Under the pieces are notes generated by a model. That model did no database searches, was not told the origin of the DNA, and saw nothing but the letters and a program-made list of their open reading frames with translations. A DNA stretch of 64,000 nt from an uncultured Winogradskyella sp. (GTDB lineage Bacteria > Bacteroidota > Bacteroidia > Flavobacteriales > Flavobacteriaceae): assembly GCF_947495255.1 (NCBI RefSeq), contig NZ_CANLYI010000011.1, positions 1-64,000 on the forward strand, in the 5' to 3' direction. Within the stretch, counting starts at the first letter, position 1. Every line of letters begins with the position of its first letter. Position numbers and translations under genes: made by a program. Of the stretch, positions 9,621-19,755 are shown in pieces.

Positions 9621-12600
9621 TTATCTACTTAAATAGACTCTACCTTGTACTGGTTCGGTTATGTTATCATTGAATTCTAAAATGTAAAAATATACACCAA
9701 CTGGTAAAGGCGTGTTGCTATTTTTCCATGTACCGTCCCATTTAGGCGAATTAATATCACCTTCATATAATATGTTACCATATCTATTGAAGATGCTTAG
9801 TTTGAAATTAGGATATAATTCGTTTAGAAATAAGATATCGAATACATCATTAACATTATCATCATTAGGTGAAAAACCATCTGGTATTAATAAATCGCCT
9901 ACACACTCAATAAAAGTTATTGTAACTTCTAATCTAACGTTGCTCTCACAATCATTTTCTGATAAGATAGTTCCGTAATAAACGGTTCCTTCTTGTAATT
10001 CTTCTGAATCTGAATAAGCGATACCATTTATTGCGTCATCATACCATGTAATAGTGCCAGATTCAACTATGTTATTTGATAAATCTAAAATTGTAGAGTT
10101 GTCTTCGATACAAAATTCAGAACCATTTTCAACAAGCGTCGGTGTTGGTATTTCTTCAACTAAAATTTTGATAGGCTCAATAGAACTTGTGTCTGCGTTA
10201 CAAGTTTGATTTTGTAAAAACAAATCTGTTAATGCTACTTCTGTTTCTCCAGGGTTTTGCAATAATGCTTGGGGAATAGTGAATGTTGCATTTCCTCCAG
10301 TTACTGAAATTTCAACAGTATTTGTAGACGAATTGGCAAGACTCAATTGATAAACTATAATATAGTTTCCATCATCTAATAGCGTTGCACCTGAAATATT
10401 AATTACAGCGTCTTCTAAACCAAAACATACAATATTACCGTCTTCTACATCCATCGTTAGACCAGTTGCATCAGGGAAATCTACAATATTCACAGTTACT
10501 GTAGCTAAACTAGTTGTGCTACATTCTAAAGTTACGATTGAATAGGTGTAAACTCCAGTAGGGTCAGTTAAAGGGTCAAAAATTCCAGTACCGCTTGCGA
10601 GGGCAGGAAACCATGTTCCACCTGTATCAGGCGTGCCTCCTAGACTATCAAATAAATCAACTTGGTTTGTGTTATCTATACAAATATTAAGAATACTATC
10701 GGTACCGGCATTTGGGAGTGTTATTACTGTCACCATAACTTCTGCAGTTGCAGGTGGACAAGAAGAAGCATTGTTTGAAACGGTATACGTATATGTTCCT
10801 GCTATATCTAATGTTGGGTCAAACATTCCTGTTCCACTTGCAAGAGTTGGTGACCAAGTACCACCTGTTTCTGGTGTTCCTCCTAAGCTGGCAAATAAAT
10901 CGGTGGCTACATCATTAAAACAAAATTGAATTGAACCATTTGTTCCAGCATTATTTTCTTCAGAAAAAGAGACTTCAACGGTTGCAGAACTTGAACCACA
11001 AGAATTGGTCAATGTATAGGTATAAATGCCTTCTAAATCTGTGTTTGGGTCAAACATCCCAGAACCACTAGTTAATGCAGGAGACCATGTTCCACCTAAT
11101 TCTGGAGTGCCAGTTAAGCTATCAAATAAATCAATAGAACTTATAGAAGTACATAAATCTAGAGTACCATTATTACCAGCATCTGGTTCTTGTGTAAAAG
11201 TAACTACAACGTTAGCAGTTGCATCGGGACAACTTGCAGAGGTACTAGAAATGGTATAAACATATGTGTCTGCTGGGTCAGTTGCTGGGTCAAAAACACC
11301 AGTTCCACTTGTAAGTGGAGGTGACCAAGTTCCACCCGTTTGTGGCGTTCCTCCTAAACTATTAAATAAATCGATAGGAGCATCAGAAGCACAGAATTCT
11401 ATTGCTCCATCTGTACCAGCATCGTTTAATGCTGACAAAGTTACAGTAACAGTGGCCGAACTTGTACCACATACAGTAGTGACCGTGTAGGTGTAAATAC
11501 CTTCTAAATCTGTATTTGGATCAAAAACACCAGTTCCACTTGCGAGAGCAGGAGACCAAGTTCCACCTGTTTGTGGAGTTCCTGTTAGGCTATTAAATAA
11601 ATCTTCAGTGGAAGAACTATTACAAAAGTTAAGGGACCCATTATTTCCTGCATCTGCTAATTGGTCAACCGTTACAATAATCTCAGCAGTTGCCGAAGGG
11701 CAAGAAGATGCGTTGTTTGATATTGTATAAGTATATGTTCCAGCTGTATCAGTTAATGGGTCAAAAATTCCAGAACCACTGGTAAGGGCAGGAGACCATG
11801 TTCCTCCAGTTTGAGGAGTTCCGCCCAAGCTATTAAATAAGTCAACAGATGCATCAGAATTACAAAATGTTATTGCGCTATTTAATCCAGCATCGTTTGG
11901 GTCAGAAAATGTTACTGTTACTTCAGCAGAATTTGTCCCACATGAATTACTAATAGTGTATGTATAAGCTCCTTCTGTATCAGCTGCTGGGTCAAAAATT
12001 CCAGTTCCACTCGTTAATGCAGGAGACCAAGTACCTCCAACGTCAGGAGTTCCTGTAAGACTATCAAATAAGTCAACGTTACCTACTGATGTACATAAAT
12101 CAAGAATTCCGTTGTTTCCTGCATTTGGCGCATCAATAAAAGTTACTTCAACTTCAGCGGTTGCATTAGGACAGTTAGCAGAGCTACTTGAAATTGTATA
12201 AGTATAAATTCCAGCAATATCAGTAGCAGGATCAAAAATACCAGTTCCACTAAATAATGTTGGAGACCATGTGCCACCTGCTTGAGGCGTTCCGCCTAAA
12301 CTATTGAATAAGTCAACAGGTGAATCGTTAATACAAAGTTCTATAGAACCATTAGTACCTGCATCGTTTAAACCATTGAATAATACTTCTACTGTTGCAG
12401 AACTTGTTCCGCATGTATTAGAAATAGTGTAAGTATATGTACCTTCAGAATCAATGTTTGGGTCGAAAATCCCGGTTCCACTAGCTAATGTAGGAGACCA
12501 GACTCCTCCAATCTGAGGTGTTCCACTAAGACTATTAAATAAATCTTGAGCTGCAGTACTATTACATAAATTAAGTGTGCCGTTATTTCCAGCATTTGCT

Positions 12601-15600
12601 AACTGATCTATGGTTACTATAACGTCTGCAGTTGCACTAGGACAACTAGAGGCAGCGTTAGCAACAGTGTAAGTATATGTGCCTGCAGTATCAACTGAAG
12701 GGTTAAAAATTCCTGAGCCACTTGCAAGAGTAGGTGACCAAGTGCCACCTACTTGAGGTGTTCCTCCTAAACTATTAAATAAATTCACAGAAGAATCTGT
12801 AACACAAAATATCTCTGAACCATTTAGACCAGCATCATTTGGGTCTGAAAATGTTACCGTAACTTTTGCAGAATTTGTCCCACATAAGTTACTAATTGTA
12901 TATGTATAGGTGCCTTCTGAATCAATATTTGGGTCAAATATACCTGTACCACTTGCTAGTGCAGGAGACCAAGTTCCTCCAACTTGAGGAGAATTAGTAA
13001 GATAATCGAATAAGTCAACGGTACCTATTGAGGTACATAAATCTAGAATGCCATTGTTTCCTGCATTTGGCTCTTGTAAAATATTTACGGCTACATTTGC
13101 AGTTTCCGTTGGACAGCTTGAGCTATTCGCAACTGTATAAGTATAAACAGCAGCGGCATCAATTGCTGGGTCAAAAACTCCAGTTCCACTAGATAAGGTT
13201 GGTGACCAAGTTCCACCAACATCTGGTGTGCCACCCAAACTATCGAATAAGTCTATTGCTGAATCTGTAGCACAAATATCAATAGCAGTATTAGACCCTG
13301 CATTATTTGCATCTTCAACGGTAACAGTAATGTTAGCAATACTATTGCCACAGTTAATTGAATTTACAGTATATGTATAAATACCATCCGTATCTACATT
13401 AGGATCAAATATTCCTGTTCCGCTTGTAAGCGCGGGTAACCAAGTACCTCCAAGTTGTGGTGTGCCTAGTAAACTATCAAATAAATCTACAGTATTAGAT
13501 AAACTACAAAGGTTTAAAGTATTATCAAGTCCTGCATCAGGAGAAATTTCAATTGTAACTTCAACTGTAGCAGTATCATTAGAACAAGGGCCAGTTCCTG
13601 TTGTAGTATAAGTATAAGTGTCTTCGGCATCAATTAATGGGTCAAATATTCCTGTTCCGCTGTTTAAAGCAGGAGACCATGTCCCTCCAACTTCAGGTGT
13701 TCCTCCAAGGCTATCAAATAGATCAATAGTACCATCAGCAGTACATGCTATAACAGAACCATCTGAACCTGCGTTTAAAAATGGAGATACTGAAATAGTA
13801 ACTGTTGACGATGCGTCTGCACAAGGACTTGTTCCTGTAACTGTATATGTATAGGTGCCTACGGCATCGATTAATGGATCAAAAATATTGGTGCCACTGT
13901 TAAGCGATGGTGACCAAGTTCCACCAACATCTGGCGTACCTCCTAAGTTGTTAAATAAATCTATCGTTCCATCATTATCACAGATGTTAACTGTTGCATT
14001 GGTTCCTGCATCTGGTTCTTGTATAACAATAACATTGACATCTGCAGACACATTTGGACAAGGCGTTATTCCTATTAATGTATAAGTATAAATGCCAGGA
14101 GTATCAAGTGACGGATCATAAACACCAGTTCCACTAGTTAAAGCAGGAGACCATGTTCCTCCAATTTCAGGAGTACCATCTAGACTATCGAATAAGTCTA
14201 CAGTTGCTAAATCATTGCTGCAAAGTTCTAGCATGGAATTTAATCCAGCATTAGGTAATGGGTTTACAACAACATCTACAGTTGCTGAGTCACCAGGACA
14301 AGGTGCGTTTTCTGGAAAAGAATACGTGTAGGTTATAGCGGCATCTAATAAAGGGTCAAAGACTCCAGTTCCACTAGTAAGTGTAGGAGACCATGTTCCT
14401 CCTGTATCTGGAGAGCCACCTAAGCTGTTAAATAAATCTATAGTTCCATTATTATCACAAATATCAACAGTTCCATTTTCACCTGCATCTTTATACTCGT
14501 TAACTATTATTTCTATAGTTGCTGTTGCATCAATACATGGAGCAGTTCCACTTACTGTATAAGTGTAAATTCCTGCAGTATCAATAGTAGGGTCGAATAT
14601 ACCTGTGCCACTATTAAGAGCTGGTGTCCAAACACCACCTGTTTCTGGCGTACCACCTAAGCTTAGAAATAAATCGATTGGGTCATTAATATTACATAAA
14701 GTCTCCGATCCGTTAGTTCCAGCATTTGGTTCTACTATTATATTGACTGTAACGGTTGCGGATTCATCTGGACAACTATTTCCTGAAGCAACAATATAAA
14801 TATAGTCTCCAGGAGCATCAATGTTTGGGTCAAAAATTCCGGTACCACTATTTAATGTAGGTGACCAAGTTCCTCCAGTTTCTGGAGTACCTTGTAATGA
14901 GGTAAATAGGTCAAAAGTTGAAGTTGTATCATTTTCGCAAATCTCTAATATTCCATCCTCGCCAGGGTCAGGACCTGTAACTAAAACAGCTAAAACAGGT
15001 AGTCTTCCAACACTTTCACATGGAGGATCTACGGTTGTTGCATAATATGTTTGTCCGTTTATTAAAGGTGTACTATTTGGTAATGGAAAAGCCGAAAATA
15101 ATGATATATACCAATTGTTATTGCCGCTTGCATCTAGGTCACCTACTGATGGTGTAACGCCTGGTGAAGCACAAAATTCTTGAATTAGGTCTCCAGTTGG
15201 TGTAGGATTTAAACCAACATTAACTAAAACTGCTAGTCGAGATGTTCTACAACTTCCGTCGGCACTTGCTTGATCTGCATAATATATCGCACCATCAATT
15301 AATGCTGTCGCATTATTTAAAGCTATACCTCCAGTTGGTGATAAATACCATTGTACATCATTTCCAACTGCAACTAAATCTCCAACGGTTGCTAAAGAAG
15401 AAGATACTACACAAAACCCTTGAAAATTATCACCTGTTGGTGCGACAAAAATTGTGACATCTACTCGCGATCTTGCACCACAAGTGCCTGTGCTGTCATC
15501 TGCATAGTAATCTTCACCATCAATAAGGTTTTCTGAATTAGATAATGGTGTTGTAGATATTGCTGTGTCATACCATACAATACCTCCTCCATTATCTGTA

Positions 15601-15767
15601 GCTATTAAATCACCAACTAAAAGCGACTGTACATTACATAATGATTGTGCACTGTTCGTTACTGTAGGACATTGAGCATTAACTTTTGTTAATAGGCTTA
15701 GTGTTGATAAAAGAAGAAACGCTAATAGTATAGAATGACTTTTAAAACTGTACTTGTTGGCTTTCAT
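9621..15767 (-). CDS. Giant T9SS type B repeat adhesin
   Basis: 2048 residues. Signal peptide ending about residue 31 (KVNAQ). Three Ig-like units of ~75 residues (VGDL...WY...L..G..YYA) cover about 32-260. Nineteen ~76-81-residue units follow (about 261-1762), each with a pattern like AGxNGxxxxC...DLFxSLxGTPxxGGTWSP...SGTGIFDP...YTYT...C...V. Each has two Cys, possibly one disulfide. The C-terminus (about 1960-2048) has the type B sorting domain: FSPNDDNVNDVF, FNRYGNILYEG, WDGTWKN, LPVGVYFYIL. Probably a SprB-like surface adhesin; ligand unknown. It heads the operon with PorP/SprF and OmpA genes. Confidence 0.9.
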   Translation of the reverse strand: MKANKYSFKSHSILLAFLLLSTLSLLTKVNAQCPTVTNSAQSLCNVQSLLVGDLIATDNGGGIVWYDTAISTTPLSNSENLIDGEDYYADDSTGTCGARSRVDVTIFVAPTGDNFQGFCVVSSSLATVGDLVAVGNDVQWYLSPTGGIALNNATALIDGAIYYADQASADGSCRTSRLAVLVNVGLNPTPTGDLIQEFCASPGVTPSVGDLDASGNNNWYISLFSAFPLPNSTPLINGQTYYATTVDPPCESVGRLPVLAVLVTGPDPGEDGILEICENDTTSTFDLFTSLQGTPETGGTWSPTLNSGTGIFDPNIDAPGDYIYIVASGNSCPDESATVTVNIIVEPNAGTNGSETLCNINDPIDLFLSLGGTPETGGVWTPALNSGTGIFDPTIDTAGIYTYTVSGTAPCIDATATIEIIVNEYKDAGENGTVDICDNNGTIDLFNSLGGSPDTGGTWSPTLTSGTGVFDPLLDAAITYTYSFPENAPCPGDSATVDVVVNPLPNAGLNSMLELCSNDLATVDLFDSLDGTPEIGGTWSPALTSGTGVYDPSLDTPGIYTYTLIGITPCPNVSADVNVIVIQEPDAGTNATVNICDNDGTIDLFNNLGGTPDVGGTWSPSLNSGTNIFDPLIDAVGTYTYTVTGTSPCADASSTVTISVSPFLNAGSDGSVIACTADGTIDLFDSLGGTPEVGGTWSPALNSGTGIFDPLIDAEDTYTYTTTGTGPCSNDTATVEVTIEISPDAGLDNTLNLCSLSNTVDLFDSLLGTPQLGGTWLPALTSGTGIFDPNVDTDGIYTYTVNSINCGNSIANITVTVEDANNAGSNTAIDICATDSAIDLFDSLGGTPDVGGTWSPTLSSGTGVFDPAIDAAAVYTYTVANSSSCPTETANVAVNILQEPNAGNNGILDLCTSIGTVDLFDYLTNSPQVGGTWSPALASGTGIFDPNIDSEGTYTYTISNLCGTNSAKVTVTFSDPNDAGLNGSEIFCVTDSSVNLFNSLGGTPQVGGTWSPTLASGSGIFNPSVDTAGTYTYTVANAASSCPSATADVIVTIDQLANAGNNGTLNLCNSTAAQDLFNSLSGTPQIGGVWSPTLASGTGIFDPNIDSEGTYTYTISNTCGTSSATVEVLFNGLNDAGTNGSIELCINDSPVDLFNSLGGTPQAGGTWSPTLFSGTGIFDPATDIAGIYTYTISSSSANCPNATAEVEVTFIDAPNAGNNGILDLCTSVGNVDLFDSLTGTPDVGGTWSPALTSGTGIFDPAADTEGAYTYTISNSCGTNSAEVTVTFSDPNDAGLNSAITFCNSDASVDLFNSLGGTPQTGGTWSPALTSGSGIFDPLTDTAGTYTYTISNNASSCPSATAEIIVTVDQLADAGNNGSLNFCNSSSTEDLFNSLTGTPQTGGTWSPALASGTGVFDPNTDLEGIYTYTVTTVCGTSSATVTVTLSALNDAGTDGAIEFCASDAPIDLFNSLGGTPQTGGTWSPPLTSGTGVFDPATDPADTYVYTISSTSASCPDATANVVVTFTQEPDAGNNGTLDLCTSISSIDLFDSLTGTPELGGTWSPALTSGSGMFDPNTDLEGIYTYTLTNSCGSSSATVEVSFSEENNAGTNGSIQFCFNDVATDLFASLGGTPETGGTWSPTLASGTGMFDPTLDIAGTYTYTVSNNASSCPPATAEVMVTVITLPNAGTDSILNICIDNTNQVDLFDSLGGTPDTGGTWFPALASGTGIFDPLTDPTGVYTYSIVTLECSTTSLATVTVNIVDFPDATGLTMDVEDGNIVCFGLEDAVINISGATLLDDGNYIIVYQLSLANSSTNTVEISVTGGNATFTIPQALLQNPGETEVALTDLFLQNQTCNADTSSIEPIKILVEEIPTPTLVENGSEFCIEDNSTILDLSNNIVESGTITWYDDAINGIAYSDSEELQEGTVYYGTILSENDCESNVRLEVTITFIECVGDLLIPDGFSPNDDNVNDVFDILFLNELYPNFKLSIFNRYGNILYEGDINSPKWDGTWKNSNTPLPVGVYFYILEFNDNITEPVQGRVYLSR
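10480..14985 (-). repeat. 19 tandem ~79-codon units with a 942-bp higher-order period
   Basis: The repeat region of the giant adhesin. From unit 9 on, two unit types alternate (76 residues ending CGTxSA..V, and 81 residues with SSCPxATA). Pairs are themselves grouped in fours. Equivalent PNAGNNG-type junctions sit at 13051, 12109 and 11167, exactly 942 bp (314 codons) apart. Units 1-8 are more divergent. Confidence 0.9.
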
Positions 15768-15959
15768 TAAAAAAATTTAAAATAATTACTTTTAGTTGAA
15801 ATCGATGCCATGGATTAAGAACAGCAAGTTCAAAATAAAATCGTCGTCTTGCTAATTTGTCAGATTAAGGGGGAAACAAATATATGTAAATAGCATTTAC
15901 TTAGCAAAATTAAAATATGACAGTTTTATAGTATTTTTTAATTTAGAGGGTTTTATGGA

Positions 15960-18080
15960 TTAATCAATTTCTATTAAGCCTTCATTTGAGTTATACTGTA
16001 AAAGGTGAAGACCTGTATTTGAGTAATTAGATTCGTCAGATTTTTTGTATTCAAATCTAAGGTGGGGATGCTCTGAAACTATATTGTTTACTGTGTTTTC
16101 AAAAGAAGAGTCTTGTGAAAGTCTCAGTAGAACATCTAAGGTAATATCAAAACCTAAAATGGCATGTTTTGATGGTTTTATACCAAAAACGTCATCATAA
16201 CTTCTTTCAAACTCATTTATGTCTTTTTTGTTCTGAGGGTCTAAAACTGAAGGGAATATTAGTTTTAAAACACGAAACCTCATATCTGAAACTTGATTTT
16301 GTTTTGGTAATAAGGCAGATTCTAGTAAAACGAGTTGTACATTATAAGTTGATAACTTACTCATTAATGCAGTTGTTGAATTTAAAAACACACTTGTTTT
16401 TTCGCTATCTAAAATTACAAAATTAGGTTTGTTTGTGCTTAAGGTGTTATCCAGAGCATTCTGGCTAAAGTTACCAGAATTGTCAACTTTTAAAAATTTA
16501 GCATCAGGAATTATACTTTGTATTAAAGTTTTATTTTTTGCTTCTTCTAAATTACTCACCACAATTACACGTGCGTTTTGCAATGCTAAATAATTTAAAG
16601 TTTTTATTTTTTGAAATTCATCAGAAGGAATAGACTTGTAAACTTTAGTACTGTCTGTTGAAGTGATGTTAGATTCAATATCTATAACGGAAATATTTTC
16701 ATTTGAAACAACTACAGGGTAATGTGATGCATTTTCTAAAAATGGAATAAGGAGCGCATTCTTTTGATGTGTGCTAGTTATTTCTAATTTAGATTTTGCA
16801 ATATTTTTCTTAATAAGTGTTACATCGAAATCTAAATTTAATGCTTTTGCAGAATCAATTGCAATTTGCGCGCCCTGGAAAAAATCAATATAAAATTGTT
16901 TGTCTGGATCTGCATTTACCATATTCTGTCTCTCTTCAGGAGAACTTAATTCTTGGCTAGAAAAAGGCGTGTAAAAATACAGGCCTGTTGCAGATTCTGA
17001 ATTTAAATTAGCATATAAAGGTGCATTTCTGTTACTTGTATTTATCTCTATTTCATTAGTTGAATTATCAAAAGTAGTCTCAGTAAATGTAGAAGCCTGA
17101 TTTGGGTCTCTCGGCATTTTAATAACATCTCCTTTGTTAACAGCAACTCTTAAAGAAGGGTTTAAAACCAATAAGTCTTCCATAGATATTCCTGCTTTTC
17201 TAGATAAACCATAAAGTGTTTCTTGTGGTTGAATGGTGTATTCTATGTAATCACCATCTGAAGAAGTCTGGTTGTTCGTTTCAATAGATGTCGTTTCTAC
17301 ATTGTTGTCACTTGGTGTTGTTATTGTTGTGATTACTGCAGATTTGCTAACATCAAGACGATGACCTGCCATTAACATCTCTACTATTTGAGGGTTTTTT
17401 GCTTCAAGTTCCGCTATAGTCATGTTAAAACGTCTAGCAAGTTCAAATTTTGTGTCACCTCGTTGAACTAGATATTCATCAGGGTTAGTGGTTACAGAAT
17501 TCTTATCAGGAATAATTAATGTTTGACCTATTTGTAAAAATTCAGAAAGCTGACTAGAGTTTGCAGCTTCTAACTGTGCTAAACTGATTCCGTTTTGTCG
17601 TGCAATTCCCCAAAGTGTTTCACCTTTTACAACAATGTGTTCACCTGGTTGAGCTGCACGTTTTACTTCCGTAATAGATTTGTCTACATTAATGATATGG
17701 CCAGCTTGTAGCATGTTAACAATATGTGGGTTTTGCTGCTCTAGCATAGCAATGCTTACACCAAATCGTCTCGAAAGTCCAGATTTTGTTTCGCCACGTT
17801 GTACTTCGTAATTAGAAACACCGTTTGAGTTTACTTGTGAAGTGGTGGTTGGTGTACTGCTATTTGAAGTATTTGGAATTAAAAGCGTTCTGCCTGCATA
17901 AATAACGTCTCTAGATCCAGGGTTAAGGTCAAAAATAGCATTTACAGAAACGCCATATTGTCTAGAAATTTGATAAACACTTTCGCCTTTTTGAATAGAA
18001 TGCACTATGTTATCTTGTTGAGCAATTGCAAGGTTAAAGCCAAAGACCAAAACTATGATAAGCATAAAACATTTCCCCAT
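15960..18080 (-). CDS. Exported protein with five LysM domains and a PBP-like C-terminal region
   Basis: 706 residues. Signal peptide (about 1-20). Five LysM modules of ~44 residues lie at about 24-67, 88-131, 147-191, 202-244 and 282-325, each with the pattern (I/V)xxG(E/D)(T/S)...L...N. After a linker, about 370-706 resembles a periplasmic-binding-protein fold of the amino-acid ABC or LppC type (YIDFFQGAQIAIDSAKAL; alternating short strands and helices). LysM binds peptidoglycan, so the protein is probably cell-wall bound in the periplasm. Ligand and role are unknown. Confidence 0.85.
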   Translation of the reverse strand: MGKCFMLIIVLVFGFNLAIAQQDNIVHSIQKGESVYQISRQYGVSVNAIFDLNPGSRDVIYAGRTLLIPNTSNSSTPTTTSQVNSNGVSNYEVQRGETKSGLSRRFGVSIAMLEQQNPHIVNMLQAGHIINVDKSITEVKRAAQPGEHIVVKGETLWGIARQNGISLAQLEAANSSQLSEFLQIGQTLIIPDKNSVTTNPDEYLVQRGDTKFELARRFNMTIAELEAKNPQIVEMLMAGHRLDVSKSAVITTITTPSDNNVETTSIETNNQTSSDGDYIEYTIQPQETLYGLSRKAGISMEDLLVLNPSLRVAVNKGDVIKMPRDPNQASTFTETTFDNSTNEIEINTSNRNAPLYANLNSESATGLYFYTPFSSQELSSPEERQNMVNADPDKQFYIDFFQGAQIAIDSAKALNLDFDVTLIKKNIAKSKLEITSTHQKNALLIPFLENASHYPVVVSNENISVIDIESNITSTDSTKVYKSIPSDEFQKIKTLNYLALQNARVIVVSNLEEAKNKTLIQSIIPDAKFLKVDNSGNFSQNALDNTLSTNKPNFVILDSEKTSVFLNSTTALMSKLSTYNVQLVLLESALLPKQNQVSDMRFRVLKLIFPSVLDPQNKKDINEFERSYDDVFGIKPSKHAILGFDITLDVLLRLSQDSSFENTVNNIVSEHPHLRFEYKKSDESNYSNTGLHLLQYNSNEGLIEID

Positions 18081-18101
18081 TCTTAATTTTAATTTAATTA
18101 T

Positions 18102-18275
18102 TTAATAGTATTTGTAGCAAGTAAACAAATACAATTTTGGCTTATTTTCATCATAATAAGTTTCAAGAAAAGGGGCTAATTCTTGAGTAACCATAGGAGT
18201 TGTTGCCTTAAGATGGATGTAAATAAAAACCTTGTTTAATACAATAGATAAAATTACTAAAAATAAAGGCTCCAT
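18102..18275 (-). CDS. Possible 57-residue membrane protein (below usual length cut-offs)
   Basis: An ATG-initiated frame of 57 codons, opening MEPLFLVILSIVLNKVFIYI, has one hydrophobic N-terminal helix, then a polar part (TQELAPFLETYYDENKP) ending in TAA 21 bp before the LysM gene's ATG. Same strand, so it could be co-transcribed. The amino-acid pattern looks like a real small inner-membrane protein rather than noise, but I know no family. It could also be the remnant of a longer gene. Confidence 0.4.
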   Translation of the reverse strand: MEPLFLVILSIVLNKVFIYIHLKATTPMVTQELAPFLETYYDENKPKLYLFTCYKYY

Positions 18276-18417
18276 ATTTTAATTTAATACTTGTTATCAA
18301 CAGGATATTAACAATTTTTTTGTCGTTATATAGCCTAATTTTTCAATGTTAAATTGGTTTTTTGTTCTGGCTAGTTAAAAGACAATTAATAGTTAGCTAA
18401 TACTAATGCTTATGTAT

Positions 18418-18425
18418 TATCTTTG
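18418..18425 (+). promoter_or_regulatory. -7 element of the der promoter
   Basis: TATCTTTG fits TAnnTTTG and ends 19 bp before the der ATG. A weak TTAG at 18393-18396 sits about 21 bp upstream. The rest of the gap (18276-18417) is AT-rich with no other feature seen. Confidence 0.5.
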
Positions 18426-18444
18426 TCGTCTTAAATAAAAATAA

Positions 18445-19749
18445 ATGAGTAATATAGTAGCTGTAGTAGGTCGCCCAAATGTTGGGAAATCCACATTTTT
18501 TAATCGTCTTATAAAAAGACGAGAAGCTATTGTTGATGCAGTGAGTGGAGTAACACGAGATAGGCATTACGGTAAAACAGATTGGAACGGAAAAGAATTT
18601 TCATTAATTGATACTGGTGGTTATGTTGTTGGAAGTGATGATGTTTTTGAAGCCGAAATCGATAAACAAGTAGAATTAGCAATTGATGAAGCTGATGCTA
18701 TTATTTTTATGGTAGATGTTGAGTCTGGCGTTACAGGTATGGATGAAGATGTGGCTAAATTATTACGTAAAATAAAAAAGCCAGTTTTTTTAGTTGTCAA
18801 TAAAGTTGATAATAATAAACGTTTAGAAGACGCTGTAGAATTCTATTCACTTGGGTTAGGTGAGTATTATGCAATTGCCAGTATAAACGGAAGTGGAACG
18901 GGAGATTTATTAGATGCTGTTGTAGAGGCTTTGCCAGAAAAAGAAGAAATTGAAGAAGATGAGTTACCACGTTTTGCAGTAGTAGGAAGACCAAATGCAG
19001 GGAAATCATCTTTTATTAATGCCTTAATAGGCGAGGAGCGATACATTGTAACCGATATTGCTGGTACAACTAGAGATTCTATAGATACAAAGTATAATCG
19101 TTTTGGATTTGAGTTTAATTTAGTGGATACAGCTGGTATACGTCGTAAAGCTAAAGTGAAAGAGGATTTAGAATTTTACTCTGTAATGCGAAGTGTAAGA
19201 GCTATTGAACATTGCGATGTTTGTTTGGTTGTATTAGATGCAACTCGTGGTTTTGATGGTCAAGTACAGAATATATTTTGGTTAGCAGAACGTAACAGAA
19301 AGGGTATCGTTATTTTAGTTAACAAGTGGGATTTAATTGAGAAAAATACTAAGACAGCTAAAGAGTTTGAGCAACACATAAGAAGTCAGATTGCACCTTT
19401 TACAGATGTCCCAATTGTATTTATTTCGGTGTTAAATAAACAACGAATATTTAAAGCAATTGAAACGGCAGTTGAAGTTTATAAAAATAGAGCAAAACGT
19501 ATTAAGACAAGTGTGCTTAATGAGGCGCTTCTACCAATAATAGAACGTCAGCCACCACCTGCTTACAAAGGGAAGTTTGTTAAGATTAAATACATTATGC
19601 AGTTGCCAACACCACAACCTCAGTTTGCATTTTTCTGTAACTTACCACAATATGTAAAAGATCCTTATAAGCGTTTCTTAGAAAATAAATTACGTGATCA
19701 GTTTGATTTTAATGGCGTACCTGTAAGTGTATACATGAGGAAAAAATAA
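18445..19749 (+). CDS. der: Ribosome-biogenesis GTPase Der (EngA)
   Basis: 434 residues with the diagnostic tandem GTPase domains. G1 of domain 1 is GRPNVGKST (9-17) with DTGG; G1 of domain 2 is GRPNAGKSS (about 181) with DTAG and NKWD. A C-terminal KH-like domain ends at KVPVSVY-like residues ([13 protein letters not shown]). Der acts in 50S subunit assembly. The T9SS lectin gene starts 6 bp after its stop, so read-through is likely despite the unrelated function. Confidence 0.97.
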   Translation: MSNIVAVVGRPNVGKSTFFNRLIKRREAIVDAVSGVTRDRHYGKTDWNGKEFSLIDTGGYVVGSDDVFEAEIDKQVELAIDEADAIIFMVDVESGVTGMDEDVAKLLRKIKKPVFLVVNKVDNNKRLEDAVEFYSLGLGEYYAIASINGSGTGDLLDAVVEALPEKEEIEEDELPRFAVVGRPNAGKSSFINALIGEERYIVTDIAGTTRDSIDTKYNRFGFEFNLVDTAGIRRKAKVKEDLEFYSVMRSVRAIEHCDVCLVVLDATRGFDGQVQNIFWLAERNRKGIVILVNKWDLIEKNTKTAKEFEQHIRSQIAPFTDVPIVFISVLNKQRIFKAIETAVEVYKNRAKRIKTSVLNEALLPIIERQPPPAYKGKFVKIKYIMQLPTPQPQFAFFCNLPQYVKDPYKRFLENKLRDQFDFNGVPVSVYMRKK

Positions 19750-19755
19750 ATTTGA

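Noticed and set aside
10633..15045. Many plus-strand ORFs of 60-100 codons across the giant adhesin gene
   Set aside because: They recur with the repeat period on the antisense strand and share repeat-derived wording; shadows of the minus-strand gene.
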